Origin: Pseudomonas abietaniphila
Lineage (GTDB): Bacteria > Pseudomonadota > Gammaproteobacteria > Pseudomonadales > Pseudomonadaceae
Assembly (NCBI RefSeq): GCF_039697315.1
Contig: NZ_CP155619.1
Span: forward strand, 3,286,001-3,350,000
Direction: 5' to 3'
Length of the DNA: 64,000 bases
Below are positions 37,476 through 46,714 of the stretch, in pieces. The notes under the pieces were generated by a model. It was not told where the DNA came from, ran no database searches, and saw only the letters and a list, made by a program, of their open reading frames with translations. Positions within the stretch are counted from its first letter, which is position 1, and every line of letters begins with the position of its first letter. Made by a program: the position numbers and the translations under genes.

Positions 37476-38123
37476 TTGGGTGCTGGCGAAATGAACGCGC
37501 AGCCTAACTCGCCGAAGGCATTCAGGAAAGTGTGCAAATGTGTCACGGCGTTAAACTTTCTTACAGGTCATGCGGATTCGTCGTCTAGAAAGCGGGTTTG
37601 CGTCCTGCGGTATTTGTCGAAATTGATACTGTCACGTAAGCGTCATAATGGAGGCTTATAAATGTCACGCTTGCCCGATTGCATGGGCTCGGGAGCATTT
37701 CGTGCGCGTTGCCCTCACTCCTCGATCTCGACCATTCCTCTTATCTGTTCGCGCTGATGCGTCCTGCCCAGCGGTCGGGAATGACCTGCCGTCGGCAGAC
37801 GTTTCACACTTTCTTTCGCCGCCTTCTATGTCTGCAATCACGCGGATGCCGACTGACGTCATCACCGGACGCTGCGATTTGGGCTTGCAGGACGCCGAGA
37901 AATGCGTAGCGTGGGGAGTTAACGCGCGTCAAGCGTCGCCCTGCGGGTCTGTCAGATCATTCTCTTGCCCGGGACAGGGCCATCGTCACCGCAAACCCGT
38001 CGAGGGCGTGACTGGCTCAGGACGCTGGACGTCACCACTGTTGTGGCGCAGACGGCATGTCGACCTCACTCGCCGTTCGCGCGGCCCAACTGTTACAAGG
38101 GCGTTTGCCTTACAGGATTATTC
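37476..38123. other. 648-bp intergenic region ahead of ppk
   Basis: No convincing coding sequence is visible; the open frame 37648-38127 has no recognisable domain, crosses the ppk start and has codon usage unlike the neighbours. The region holds the Pho-box promoter at 37629-37662, and therefore an apparent leader of about 455 nt. Confidence 0.7.
37629..37662 (+). promoter_or_regulatory. Pho box and -10 box ahead of ppk
   Basis: CTGTCAC-N4-GCGTCAT (37629-37646) matches the PhoB direct repeat CTGTCAT-N4-CTGTCAT at 6 of 7 and 5 of 7 positions. It is followed after 10 bp by TATAAA (37657-37662), the spacing at which PhoB replaces the -35 element. Transcription would start near 37669. Confidence 0.72.
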
Positions 38124-40346
38124 ATGAGCACCGAAGGAACTACCGAAGCCGCCGTTGAAATTGAACCCCAGGTCCTGACTCAGGAAGTCACCTCGATGGT
38201 CGAGCCGACCATCGAGGTGGTGCCAGCGCTGGAGCCCGCGCCGCCGGTCATGCCCGCCCTGGTGATTCCCAACCTGGATGACAGCAGTCTCTACATCCAC
38301 CGCGAGTTGTCGCAGTTGCAGTTCAACATTCGCGTACTGGAACAGGCACTGGACGAGTCCTATCCACTGCTTGAGCGGCTCAAGTTCCTGCTGATTTTCT
38401 CCAGCAACCTGGATGAATTCTTCGAAATTCGTGTCGCAGGCCTGAAGAAGCAAATCACCTTTGCCCGCGAACAGGCGGGTGCCGACGGCCTCCAGCCGCA
38501 CCAGGCGCTGGCGCGCATCAGCGAGCTGGTGCACGGCCACGTTGACCGGCAGTACGCCATCCTCAACGACATCCTGTTGCCCGAGCTTGAGAAGCATCAG
38601 GTGCGCTTCATCCGTCGTCGTAACTGGACCGCTAAGCTGAAAACCTGGGTTCGTCGCTATTTCCGCGATGAAATCGCACCGATCATCACACCGATCGGCC
38701 TGGATCCTACGCACCCGTTCCCGCTCTTGGTGAACAAGTCGCTGAACTTCATTGTCGAGCTGGAAGGTGTCGATGCCTTCGGTCGTGACTCGGGTCTGGC
38801 GATCATTCCTGCGCCGCGTCTGCTGCCGCGCATCATCAGGGTGCCGGAAGACGTCGGCGGACCGGGCGACAACTACGTGTTCCTGTCGTCGATGATTCAC
38901 GCCCACGCCGATGACCTGTTCCAGGGCATGAAGGTCAAGGGCTGCTATCAGTTCCGTCTGACCCGTAACGCTGACCTGGCGCTGGATTCCGAAGACGTCG
39001 AAGACCTGGCGCGCGCGCTACGTGGCGAATTATTCTCCCGTCGCTATGGTGACGCGGTGCGCCTTGAGGTCGCCGACACGTGCCCGAAACAGCTGTCTGA
39101 CTACCTGCTCAAGCAGTTCAACCTGAGCGAGACCGAGCTCTACCAGGTCAACGGTCCGGTGAACCTGACGCGCCTATTCAGCATCACTGGCCTGGACAGT
39201 CATCCAGAGCTGCAATATGCGCCGTTCACGCCGGCCATTCCGAAGCTGCTGCAGAACAGCGAAAACATCTTCAACGTGATCAGCAAGCAGGACATTCTGC
39301 TGCTGCACCCTTTCGAGTCGTTCACGCCGGTCGTGGATTTGCTGCGTCAGGCAGCGAAAGACCCTCACGTGCTGGCCGTGCGTCAGACGCTGTATCGCAG
39401 CGGTGCCAACTCGGAAATCGTCGATGCGTTGGTGGACGCCGCGCGTAATGGCAAGGAAGTGACCGCCGTCATCGAACTGCGTGCACGGTTCGATGAAGAG
39501 TCCAACCTTCAACTCGCCAGCCGGCTGCAAGCGGCGGGCGCGGTGGTGATCTACGGCGTTGTCGGCTTCAAGACGCACGCCAAGATGATGCTGATCCTGC
39601 GCCGCGAGGCGGGCGAGATCGTTCGTTATGCGCATCTGGGCACGGGCAACTACCATGCCGGTAACGCGCGCCTGTACACCGACTACAGCCTGCTGACCTC
39701 CGACGATGCCTTGTGCGAAGACGTCGGCAAACTGTTCAGTCAACTGATCGGCATGGGCAAGACGCTGCGCATGAAAAAGCTGCTGCACGCGCCATTCACC
39801 CTCAAGAAAGGCATGCTCGACATGATTGCCCGCGAAACCCAGTTCGCGGCCGAGGGCAAGCCTGCGCACATCATCGCCAAGTTCAACTCCTTGACCGATC
39901 CGAAGATCATCCGCGCGTTGTACAAGGCCAGTCAGACGGGCGTGAAGATTGACCTGGTAGTGCGCGGCATGTGCTGCCTGCGTCCGGGCGTGCCGGGTGT
40001 GTCGCACAATATTCAGGTGCGTTCGATCATCGGGCGGTTCCTGGAGCACACGCGCGTCTTCTACTTCCTCAATGGCGGCGACGAGCAGATGTTCCTGTCC
40101 AGTGCCGACTGGATGGAGCGCAACCTCGACAAGCGTGTCGAGACCTGCTTCCCGGTGGAGGGCAAGAAGCTGATTCTGCGCGTGAAGAAGGAATTGGAAG
40201 GGTATCTGACGGACAACACCCACAGCTGGCTGTTGCAGCCGGACGGGCGCTACATCCGCAGCACGCCGACCGGCAACCAGAACGCCCGCAACGTGCAGGC
40301 GTCGCTTCTGGAAAAGCTGAGCAACCCGGTCCTCAGCGTACGCTGA
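38124..40346 (+). CDS. ppk: Polyphosphate kinase Ppk1
   Basis: The protein has 740 residues. It has an unusual acidic, Pro/Val/Glu-rich N-terminus of about 48 residues before the conserved [12 protein letters not shown] start of the N domain. The phosphoacceptor histidine is H485 in FKTHAKM (E. coli H435), with H504 in [10 protein letters not shown] (E. coli H454). It makes long-chain polyphosphate from ATP. The ATG at 38124 follows AGGATTATTC. A Pho box far upstream suggests PhoB control. The last codons share a palindrome with the convergent ppx. Confidence 0.97.
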   Translation: MSTEGTTEAAVEIEPQVLTQEVTSMVEPTIEVVPALEPAPPVMPALVIPNLDDSSLYIHRELSQLQFNIRVLEQALDESYPLLERLKFLLIFSSNLDEFFEIRVAGLKKQITFAREQAGADGLQPHQALARISELVHGHVDRQYAILNDILLPELEKHQVRFIRRRNWTAKLKTWVRRYFRDEIAPIITPIGLDPTHPFPLLVNKSLNFIVELEGVDAFGRDSGLAIIPAPRLLPRIIRVPEDVGGPGDNYVFLSSMIHAHADDLFQGMKVKGCYQFRLTRNADLALDSEDVEDLARALRGELFSRRYGDAVRLEVADTCPKQLSDYLLKQFNLSETELYQVNGPVNLTRLFSITGLDSHPELQYAPFTPAIPKLLQNSENIFNVISKQDILLLHPFESFTPVVDLLRQAAKDPHVLAVRQTLYRSGANSEIVDALVDAARNGKEVTAVIELRARFDEESNLQLASRLQAAGAVVIYGVVGFKTHAKMMLILRREAGEIVRYAHLGTGNYHAGNARLYTDYSLLTSDDALCEDVGKLFSQLIGMGKTLRMKKLLHAPFTLKKGMLDMIARETQFAAEGKPAHIIAKFNSLTDPKIIRALYKASQTGVKIDLVVRGMCCLRPGVPGVSHNIQVRSIIGRFLEHTRVFYFLNGGDEQMFLSSADWMERNLDKRVETCFPVEGKKLILRVKKELEGYLTDNTHSWLLQPDGRYIRSTPTGNQNARNVQASLLEKLSNPVLSVR

Positions 40347-40350
40347 GGAC
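40329..40350. repeat. 22-bp perfect palindrome spanning the ppk and ppx stops
   Basis: The sequence reads the same on both strands, with centre CGTACG. It contains both TGA stops (40344-40346 plus; 40333-40335 minus), so both proteins end in VLSVR and the genes overlap by 14 bp. Confidence 0.9.
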
Positions 40351-41835
40351 GATGCCGACTCGGGTCAGCCACTCGGCTTCCAGGCCGAAGTCGGCCTGAG
40401 TCAGCTGGTTGTTTTCCAGCCAGCCATCCGGGAACAGGATGTCGAGGTTATTTCCGTCGGCGGTCAACACCGGCTGCGGCATCTCTTGGGTGCCGCGAAT
40501 GTGGTGAAACAGGATCGCAAAGCGCAGCAGCACGCACAGACGAATCAGCTTGACGCCTTCATCGCCAAACTCGGCGAACTTGTCCTTGGGAATGTTGCGA
40601 CGATGGCCGCGCACCAGCAGCGCGAGCATTTGTTGGTCTTCGCGTGAGAAACCGGCCAGATCGGAGTGCTCGATCAGATACGCACCGTGCTTGTGGTAGT
40701 GATAGTGGGCGATGTCCAGACCCACTTCATGCACCTTGGCCGCCCAGCTCAGCAACTCGCGGTACAGGTCGTCTTCCAGATCCCATGCCTTTGCCACCTG
40801 CTCCAGCGCAGACAGCGCTTTGCGCTCAACGCGCGCAGCCTGTTCCAGATCGACGTGATAACGGTCCATCAGTGAGCTCAGGGTGCGTTCACGCACGTCT
40901 TCGTGGTGATGGCGACCGAGCAGGTCATACAGCACGCCTTCACGCAACGCGCCTTCGCAGTGGTCCATCCGCTGCAGTTCAAGGGCGTCGAAGATCGCTT
41001 CGAGAATGGCAAGACCCGCTGGAAAAATCGCGCGACGGTCGGGTTTCAGGCCTTCGAAGTCGATCTTGTCCACATCGCCGAGCTTCATCAGTTTGCGTTT
41101 GAGCCAGGCAAGGCCCTCCGCGTTGACTTCACCGTTGCCGTGGCCGCCTGCTTTCAACGCCAGGCCGATAGCGCGGATCGTACCGGACGAGCCGATGGCT
41201 TCATCCCACTTCAAGCGATGCAGGGCGTGCTCGATGCTCATGATCTCCAGCCGCGCTGCCGTGTACGCCTGGGCGTAGCGGGCCGGGGTGATCTTGCCGT
41301 CTTTGAAATAGCGCTGAGTGAAGCTGACGCAGCCCATCTGCAGGCTTTCACGCAGCAGCGGCTCGAAACGCTGGCCGATGATGAACTCGGTGCTGCCGCC
41401 GCCAATGTCGGCGACCAGGCGCTTGCCCGGAGTGTCCGCCAGCGTATGGGACACACCCAGATAGATCAGACGCGCTTCTTCACGACCGGAAATCACTTCA
41501 ACCGGATGGCCAAGGATTTCTTCGGCGCGGTGAATGAATTCGTTGCGGTTGCGCGCTTCGCGCAGGGCGTTGGTGCCTACGATTCGTACGGCGCCGCTGG
41601 GCATACCGTTGATCAGTTGGGCAAAACGCTTCAGACAATCGAGCCCGCGCTGCATGGATTCTTCGCTGAGCTGGCGCTCATCGTCGATTCCGGCGGCCAG
41701 CTGCACTTTCTCGCCGAGCCGCTCAAGGATGCGGATTTCGCCCTGATTAGCTTTGGCAACAACCATATGAAAGCTGTTGGAGCCCAAGTCGATCGCGGCG
41801 ATCAGCGAGAGATTTTTGGCGGTGGATGGCGGCAT
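40333..41835 (-). CDS. ppx: Exopolyphosphatase Ppx
   Basis: The protein has 500 residues. The ASKHA (sugar kinase/actin-like) core starts [17 protein letters not shown] and has [15 protein letters not shown] with the phosphate-2 loop, and the C-terminal HD-like region ([32 protein letters not shown], given in parts). It releases phosphate from polyphosphate and can cleave pppGpp. I start at ATG 41835; the frame is open to 41874. Convergent placement against ppk is usual in pseudomonads. Confidence 0.96.
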   Translation of the reverse strand: MPPSTAKNLSLIAAIDLGSNSFHMVVAKANQGEIRILERLGEKVQLAAGIDDERQLSEESMQRGLDCLKRFAQLINGMPSGAVRIVGTNALREARNRNEFIHRAEEILGHPVEVISGREEARLIYLGVSHTLADTPGKRLVADIGGGSTEFIIGQRFEPLLRESLQMGCVSFTQRYFKDGKITPARYAQAYTAARLEIMSIEHALHRLKWDEAIGSSGTIRAIGLALKAGGHGNGEVNAEGLAWLKRKLMKLGDVDKIDFEGLKPDRRAIFPAGLAILEAIFDALELQRMDHCEGALREGVLYDLLGRHHHEDVRERTLSSLMDRYHVDLEQAARVERKALSALEQVAKAWDLEDDLYRELLSWAAKVHEVGLDIAHYHYHKHGAYLIEHSDLAGFSREDQQMLALLVRGHRRNIPKDKFAEFGDEGVKLIRLCVLLRFAILFHHIRGTQEMPQPVLTADGNNLDILFPDGWLENNQLTQADFGLEAEWLTRVGIVLSVR

Positions 41836-41928
41836 GGTGAAAAGTCTCGGTCGATAACCCCGACATCGTGCCACGATCCATCACTGCCGCCAAACGGGGA
41901 AACTGATATCCATGCCTGGCGCAGATTT

Positions 41929-42030
41929 CCTGTGGGAGCTGCAGGAGGTTACGACGGTGGCGAACGCGGATTGTCATGCACCGCAGATGCCGCCATGCGA
42001 CCGAGTTCGCCAGCAAGCCTGCTCCTACAC
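41929..42030. repeat. REP-like inverted pair, related to the 156-bp array
   Basis: The left part (CCTGTGGGAGCTGCAGGAGG and on through TTACGA...GGCGAACGCGG) closely resembles the unit at 53475 onward; the right part is CCTGCTCCTACAC. The pair is imperfect, about 102 bp. It lies between ppx and the ABC importer operon. Confidence 0.7.
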
Positions 42031-42042
42031 GTTGTGGTGTCT

Positions 42043-42777
42043 TTATGCCTGTTCGACGGACCCGATGAAGTTCGCCAGCTCAGGCGTTTTCGGGTTGGCC
42101 ATCAATTCCCGCGGATCGCCCACCTCGTGCACTTTGCCCTGATGCATGAACACCAGCTTGTCGCCCACTTCCCGGGCAAAGCGCATTTCGTGGGTCACCA
42201 TGATCAGCGTCATGCCGTCTTTGGCCAACTCGCGCACCACGCTCAGCACTTCGTTGACCAGCTCAGGGTCTAGCGCCGAGGTGATTTCGTCGCACAGCAG
42301 CACCTTTGGCGACATCGCCAGGGCACGAGCGATGGCGACGCGTTGCTGCTGGCCGCCCGACAGGCGATCCGGAAACGCATCGAATTTCTCACCCAGCCCC
42401 ACACGGTTGAGCATCTCCTTGGCCAGCTTGGTCGCTTCTGCCTTGGAGGCCTTTTTGACCACCTGCGGCGCGAGCATGACGTTCTCGCCGACCGTCAGGT
42501 GCGGAAACAGGTTGAACTGCTGGAAGACCATGCCGACCTTCTGCCGAAGGCTGCGCAGATCCGCGCGTGCGGCGTCCAGGTATTCGCCATCGACTTCGAT
42601 CACACCGTCGTTTATCGACTCGAGGCCGTTAAGCGTGCGCAGCAACGTGCTTTTGCCCGAACCGCTGCGACCGATGATCGCCACGACCTGACCTTCCTCG
42701 ACGGTGAGGTCGATGCCTTTGAGCACGTGGTGGTCGCCGTAATATTTGTGCAGGGCGGAAATTCTAAGCAGAGGCAT
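42043..42777 (-). CDS. Amino-acid ABC transporter ATP-binding protein (GlnQ/HisP type)
   Basis: The protein has 244 residues. Walker A GRSGSGKST, signature LSGGQQQRVAIARAL, Walker B VLLCDEITSALDPE and the H-loop VTHEMRFAREV are all intact. It powers import of a polar amino acid or opine-like solute with the two permeases and binding protein in the same operon. It overlaps the permease gene by 14 bp. It is the last gene of the four-gene unit. Confidence 0.95.
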   Translation of the reverse strand: MPLLRISALHKYYGDHHVLKGIDLTVEEGQVVAIIGRSGSGKSTLLRTLNGLESINDGVIEVDGEYLDAARADLRSLRQKVGMVFQQFNLFPHLTVGENVMLAPQVVKKASKAEATKLAKEMLNRVGLGEKFDAFPDRLSGGQQQRVAIARALAMSPKVLLCDEITSALDPELVNEVLSVVRELAKDGMTLIMVTHEMRFAREVGDKLVFMHQGKVHEVGDPRELMANPKTPELANFIGSVEQA

Positions 42778-43411
42778 GAAGTCTCCTTTCCAGGTAGCGC
42801 GCGCTGAGCGACAACGGATAGCAAAGCAGGAAGTAGCCCAGGGCGACGAAGCCGTAGACCATGAAAGGCTGGAACGTAGCGTTGGCGAGCATGCCGCCGG
42901 TTTTGGTCAGCTCGGTAAAGCCGATGATCGAGGTCACGGCGGTGCCTTTGACCACTTGCACCGAGAAACCCACCGTTGGCGCCACTGCGATGCGCAACGC
43001 TTGCGGCAGGATCACATAGCGCAGTTGCTCGAATGGCGTGAGCGCCAGGCTGGCCGATGCTTCCCATTGACCATTGGAAATCGACTCGACGCAGCCCCGC
43101 CAGATTTCGGCCAGATACGCGCTGGTGAACAGCGTCAATGCCAGTGCTGCTGCGAGCCACGGCGAAATGTCCACGCCCATCAACGCCACACCGAAGAACA
43201 CCATAAACAGCTGCATCAGCAGCGGCGTGCCCTGAAACAGCTCGATGTAACAGCGGGCGAGGGTGCGAAGCGCCGGGGTGTCCGAGATGCGCATCGTCAT
43301 GACCAGCAAGCCGATCACTCCGCCGCCGATGAAGGCCACCAGCGACAGGGCCAGCGTCCATTGCAGGCCCGTGAGCAGGTTGCGCACGATGTCCCAGAGT
43401 GTGAAATCCAT
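42764..43411 (-). CDS. Amino-acid ABC transporter permease (HisM/GlnP type), subunit 2
   Basis: The protein has 215 residues with about five membrane segments. It begins MDFTLWDIVRNLLTGLQWTL and has the EAA-loop region EASASLALTPFEQLRYVILPQALRIAVAP with conserved G (written here in parts). I use ATG 43411, which overlaps the stop of the upstream permease by one base. Paired with the next gene it forms the heterodimeric channel. Confidence 0.93.
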   Translation of the reverse strand: MDFTLWDIVRNLLTGLQWTLALSLVAFIGGGVIGLLVMTMRISDTPALRTLARCYIELFQGTPLLMQLFMVFFGVALMGVDISPWLAAALALTLFTSAYLAEIWRGCVESISNGQWEASASLALTPFEQLRYVILPQALRIAVAPTVGFSVQVVKGTAVTSIIGFTELTKTGGMLANATFQPFMVYGFVALGYFLLCYPLSLSARYLERRLHASA

Positions 43412-44076
43412 CAGCTGTTCCTCGCGATGTAGCGACGACCGATCCATGCCAGCAACTGACGAATCAGCAGGGCCATGCACAGGTAAATCAGCGTGGTGAT
43501 GATGTACGTCTCGAATGCGCGGAAGTTGCGCGACTGAATGAAGTTCGCGGCGAAGCTCAGCTCCTCGGTGGCGATCTGCGAACAGACGGCAGAACCGAGC
43601 ATGACGATGATGATCTGGCTGCTCAGTGCCGGCCACACTTTGCCCAGCGCGGGCACTAGCACCACGTAGCGAAAGGTCTCGAAACGCGTCATCGCCAGTG
43701 CGGCCGATGCCTCCAGTTGTCCGCGAGGTATCGCCTGGACGCCGGCCCGGATGATCTCCGTGGAGTAAGCGCCCAGGTTGATCACCATCGCCAGCACTGC
43801 GGCCTGCCACTCGGAAATCTGCACGCCCAATGAAGGCAACCCGAAAAAGATGAAGAAAAGCTGCACGAGAAACGGCGTGTTGCGTATCAGCTCGACGTAG
43901 ACCCCGAAGATCGCCGAGAAGGGCTGGATCTTCCAGGCTCTGACAATCGCGCCCACGATGCCCACGCTGATGCCGAGCAAGGTGCCGATGGCCGTCAGCT
44001 CCAGCGTGAACAAGGCTCCGCGCAGCAGCAAGTCAGCGTTTTGCAGGACCGGAATGAAGTCGAACTGATAAGCCAT
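43411..44076 (-). CDS. Amino-acid ABC transporter permease, subunit 1
   Basis: The protein has 221 residues with about five membrane segments. It begins MAYQFDFIPVLQNADLLLRG and has the EAA loop in QLEASAALAMTRFETFRYVVLVPALGKVWPALSS. Both permeases are the same size and homologous, so they probably form a 1:1 pair. It is separated from the binding protein by 28 bp. Confidence 0.93.
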   Translation of the reverse strand: MAYQFDFIPVLQNADLLLRGALFTLELTAIGTLLGISVGIVGAIVRAWKIQPFSAIFGVYVELIRNTPFLVQLFFIFFGLPSLGVQISEWQAAVLAMVINLGAYSTEIIRAGVQAIPRGQLEASAALAMTRFETFRYVVLVPALGKVWPALSSQIIIVMLGSAVCSQIATEELSFAANFIQSRNFRAFETYIITTLIYLCMALLIRQLLAWIGRRYIARNS

Positions 44077-44104
44077 CTAAAAGCCTCGGGTCAGCAATCG
44101 AAGA

Positions 44105-44890
44105 TCAGAGATCGGCCGGCAGAGGCTGCTTCAGCCAGGTCTGCGAGTTCTTTTCCAGCGCGCCGTCTTTCTTCGCCGCTTCGAGGATTTCGTTGACCTT
44201 GGCCAGCAGCTCAGGCTGACCCTTGTTGACGCCGACATACACTGGGGAGTCCTTGAGCTTCACTTTCAGCGCAGGGATGCGCTTGGGGTTCTTCTCGCTG
44301 ATTGCGACCATCACCACGTTGCCGCTGGCGATCAGGTCGGTCTGGTTGGCCAGATAGGCAGCGATGGTGGAATTGTTGTCTTCGAAGCGCTTGATGGTGG
44401 CTTCTTTAGGCGCCACGGCGGTCAGCTCGATGTCTTCGATCGCGCCACGGGTGACGCTGATGGTCTTGCCTTTGAGGTCGTCCACACCGGCGATGGCAGC
44501 GTCAGGTGGGCCGAACACAGCGAGGTAAAAGGGCGCGTAGGCGCGGGAGAAGTCGATGACCTTCTCACGGTCCGGGTTCTTGCCGAGGCTGGAAATCACC
44601 AGGTCGACCTTGCCGGTAGTCAGAAACGGGATGCGGTTGGTGCTGTTGACCGGCGTCAGCTCGAGTTTGACTTTCAACTGATCGGCGATCAGCTGCGCAG
44701 TGTCGATGTCCAGGCCCCGAGGTTTCATGTCCGGACCGACCGAGCCGAAGGGCGGGAAGTCTTGCGGTACGGCGACTTTCAGGACGCCGCGGGCGGTCAC
44801 ATCATCCAGGCCGTTGGCATGGGCTGGGGCCTGGCCGAGCATGAGGCTGGCAAACAGGGCGGCAAGCAGAGCGCTGTAACGCTTGGTCAT
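44105..44890 (-). CDS. Amino-acid ABC transporter periplasmic binding protein
   Basis: The protein has 261 residues. A signal peptide (about 1-25, ending AHA) is followed by the family 3 solute-binding fold: LKVAVPQDFPPFGSVGPDMKPRGLDIDTAQLIAD (in parts), VDLVISSLGKNPDREKVIDFSRAYAPF and KDGALEKNSQTWL. The aspartate that usually contacts the amino-acid ammonium is in GFD-type GLDIDTAQ. The ligand is not predictable. It is first in the operon and is divergent from a FadR-type regulator gene, which is probably the specific repressor. Confidence 0.93.
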   Translation of the reverse strand: MTKRYSALLAALFASLMLGQAPAHANGLDDVTARGVLKVAVPQDFPPFGSVGPDMKPRGLDIDTAQLIADQLKVKLELTPVNSTNRIPFLTTGKVDLVISSLGKNPDREKVIDFSRAYAPFYLAVFGPPDAAIAGVDDLKGKTISVTRGAIEDIELTAVAPKEATIKRFEDNNSTIAAYLANQTDLIASGNVVMVAISEKNPKRIPALKVKLKDSPVYVGVNKGQPELLAKVNEILEAAKKDGALEKNSQTWLKQPLPADL

Positions 44891-45004
44891 GTGACATCTC
44901 CGAAATCAGGGCGAGTCGTGGGTGATGACGAATCTCCAGTGCACAGCCCATGCCAGCCACGAATTCGCGACCATGGAATGCGGGCTGCAAGCCTGTTGCG
45001 GTCT

Positions 45005-45021
45005 AACTGGTCTGAACAGTT
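45005..45021. promoter_or_regulatory. FadR-type (GntR) operator between importer operon and regulator
   Basis: The 17-bp near-palindrome AACTGGTC-T-GAACAGTT matches at 7 of 8 arm positions and resembles PdhR/LldR-type operators (core TGGT-N3-ACCA). It lies about 115 bp upstream of the binding-protein start and 127 bp before the regulator start. Confidence 0.65.
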
Positions 45022-45147
45022 GACGAGTCGCTCGCCCTGCTTTGGCGCGCCTCAAAGCCACAGCGCCCCTTGCTTGGGCGTCACTTGCTGAATGTTCTCG
45101 TTGGCGATACAAGATGGTTTTTCCACGGTTATTGCGTTTGAGTCGTC

Positions 45148-45852
45148 ATGCACCCGAGCCCTATTGCAGTACCTGAAGCCGCCTTTCAAGCGATCCGCAA
45201 ACTGATCGCCGAGCAGGGCTATGGCCCCGGCGACAGCTTGCCTTCGCAGCGGGATCTGGCGGTTCGCCTGGGTGTCAGTCGCGCGTCGTTGCGTGAGGCG
45301 CTTTCTTCGTTAAGCGCGCTGGGTGTGGTCAGCGTGCAGCCGGGAAAAGGCGTATTCGTTCAGGCGGTTTCTGAACCACAACAGAGCACGAGCGGTTTTT
45401 CCTGGCCTTATGCGGCCCATGCGTCGCCTTCTGAGACTTTTCAACTGCGCTACGCGCTGGAAGGCTTTGCGGCGGGGCTGGCGGCAGTGACGCTGACCGC
45501 CGATGAGCGTGATGTGCTGGAAGACAACGTCGAAGCCATGCGCCTGGAGTTGAAGGCCGGGGATTTCGACTGTGCGGCAAAACTGGATTTCGATTTCCAC
45601 CGGCGCATTCTGGTCGCCAGTGGCAATCAGGCCATTCTCGGGATCATCACTGCCAGTGCCGACATTTTTCTGGAGAGCCAGAAACTGCCTTTCATTCGGG
45701 CGGGCAGGGCAATGGAAACGTGGCAGGAACACCGCAAGATCCTGCGCGCGTTAGCCCGCAACGCCTCGGGCCCGGCGCAAAAAGCCATGCAGGAGCACAT
45801 CAGAGGCGCTGCGCTGCGCACCGGCATCGTATTCGTCGCGCCTTCGGCCTAG
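45148..45852 (+). CDS. FadR-family (GntR) transcriptional regulator
   Basis: The protein has 234 residues. The winged-helix DNA-binding domain (about 10-75) reads LIAEQGYGPGDSLPSQRDLAVRLGVSRASLREALSSLSALGVV with recognition helix SRASLREA. The C-terminal FCD domain (about 95-225) has RYALEGFAAGLAA and the acidic/His metal-binding residues DFDFHRRILVASGN and HRKILRALA. Ligand is likely a carboxylate or amino acid linked to the importer. It is divergent from the binding-protein gene. Confidence 0.9.
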   Translation: MHPSPIAVPEAAFQAIRKLIAEQGYGPGDSLPSQRDLAVRLGVSRASLREALSSLSALGVVSVQPGKGVFVQAVSEPQQSTSGFSWPYAAHASPSETFQLRYALEGFAAGLAAVTLTADERDVLEDNVEAMRLELKAGDFDCAAKLDFDFHRRILVASGNQAILGIITASADIFLESQKLPFIRAGRAMETWQEHRKILRALARNASGPAQKAMQEHIRGAALRTGIVFVAPSA

Positions 45853-45897
45853 TGCACCCATCAGCCAAACCCGTCTTGTTATGCGAAGCGCATGACC

Positions 45898-45990
45898 CTA
45901 TGGGAGCGAATTCATTCGCGATTGGCCGTTACATCTGGCGGATCTTCACTGGATTCACCATCGAATCGCGAATGAATTCGCTCCCACAGG
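45898..45990. repeat. REPIN F
   Basis: TGGGAGCGAATTCATTCGCG at the left and CGCGAATGAATTCGCTCCCA at the right, forming an almost perfect inverted pair; 93 bp. It fills much of the 305-bp gap between the regulator and trxA. Confidence 0.92.
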
Positions 45991-46090
45991 GAATGTGCGC
46001 GACGGCAAGCCTGTCATGCGCTTGGGCAGCGTCAGTCACTTCAATAAAGCTAGTCATCAATGTTCATAGCAAGAGACAATCGCCCGCGCC

Positions 46091-46119
46091 TTCCTGTCAC
46101 GGCGTGACACAGTTATGAT
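46091..46119 (+). promoter_or_regulatory. trxA promoter with embedded palindrome
   Basis: TTCCTG and TATGAT are separated by 17 bp. A perfect TGTCAC-GGC-GTGACA palindrome (46095-46109) lies in the spacer, suggesting an operator. Transcription would start about 32-35 bp before the trxA ATG at 46158. Confidence 0.5.
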
Positions 46120-46157
46120 GGGCCACGTTTTTTTGCCTATGACCTCGGAGACATCTC

Positions 46158-46487
46158 ATGAGTAGCGACCTTATCAAACACGTCAGCGACGCGAGCTTCG
46201 AAGCCGATGTCCTGAAGGCTAGCGGTCCTGTGCTGGTTGATTACTGGGCTGAGTGGTGTGGCCCTTGCAAAATGATCGCTCCGGTTCTGGACGACATCGC
46301 CGGCACTTACGAAGGCAAGCTGACCATTGCCAAGCTGAACATCGACGAAAACCAGGAAACGCCAGCCAAGCACGGCGTTCGTGGTATCCCGACCCTGATG
46401 CTGTTCAAGGACGGTGAAGTGGCAGCGACCAAGGTCGGCGCACTTTCCAAGTCCCAGCTGCAAGCGTTCCTCGACGCCAACATCTGA
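46158..46487 (+). CDS. trxA: Thioredoxin TrxA
   Basis: The protein has 109 residues. The active site is WCGPC (33-37) in [16 protein letters not shown], with the cis-proline in RGIPTLMLF, and C-terminal [16 protein letters not shown]. It reduces cytoplasmic disulfides with thioredoxin reductase. A clean terminator follows 8 bp after the stop. The order trxA-rho is usual in gammaproteobacteria. Confidence 0.97.
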   Translation: MSSDLIKHVSDASFEADVLKASGPVLVDYWAEWCGPCKMIAPVLDDIAGTYEGKLTIAKLNIDENQETPAKHGVRGIPTLMLFKDGEVAATKVGALSKSQLQAFLDANI

Positions 46488-46494
46488 TGGCGGT

Positions 46495-46522
46495 AAAGCC
46501 CCGCAAATAGCGGGGCTTTTTT
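46495..46522 (+). terminator. intrinsic terminator of trxA
   Basis: The 10-bp stem AAAGCCCCGC/GCGGGGCTTT with an AAATA loop and T-tract follows the trxA stop. Confidence 0.93.
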
Positions 46523-46714
46523 CTGGCGTTCCACTAGACGCTCGGAAAATCAGGTGGTACATTCGGCCCCGCAACGGCTTCTCCGTTGCCCCCTGCTAGC
46601 CGTCGCCGACGCTCTCCTTTCGATTTACACGCGATCCTGTCGCCTTCTCTGCGGCGCGGCCTCATTAAGCCAAAAGCTTAATTTCCCCTCCATACATGAT
46701 TACGTCATTCCTAT
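46523..46714 (+). other. C-rich rho leader
   Basis: The 192-bp leader is pyrimidine-rich and poor in G (for instance CGTCGCCGACGCTCTCCTTT and CCTCCATACATGATTACG), the kind of sequence in which rho autoregulates through rut sites. No leader peptide frame stands out. Confidence 0.5.

Noticed and set aside
37648..38127. Possible 159-codon gene ahead of ppk
   Set aside because: It crosses the ppk start, has Arg/Ser/Cys-rich composition, no recognisable fold, and its start lies before the predicted transcription start.
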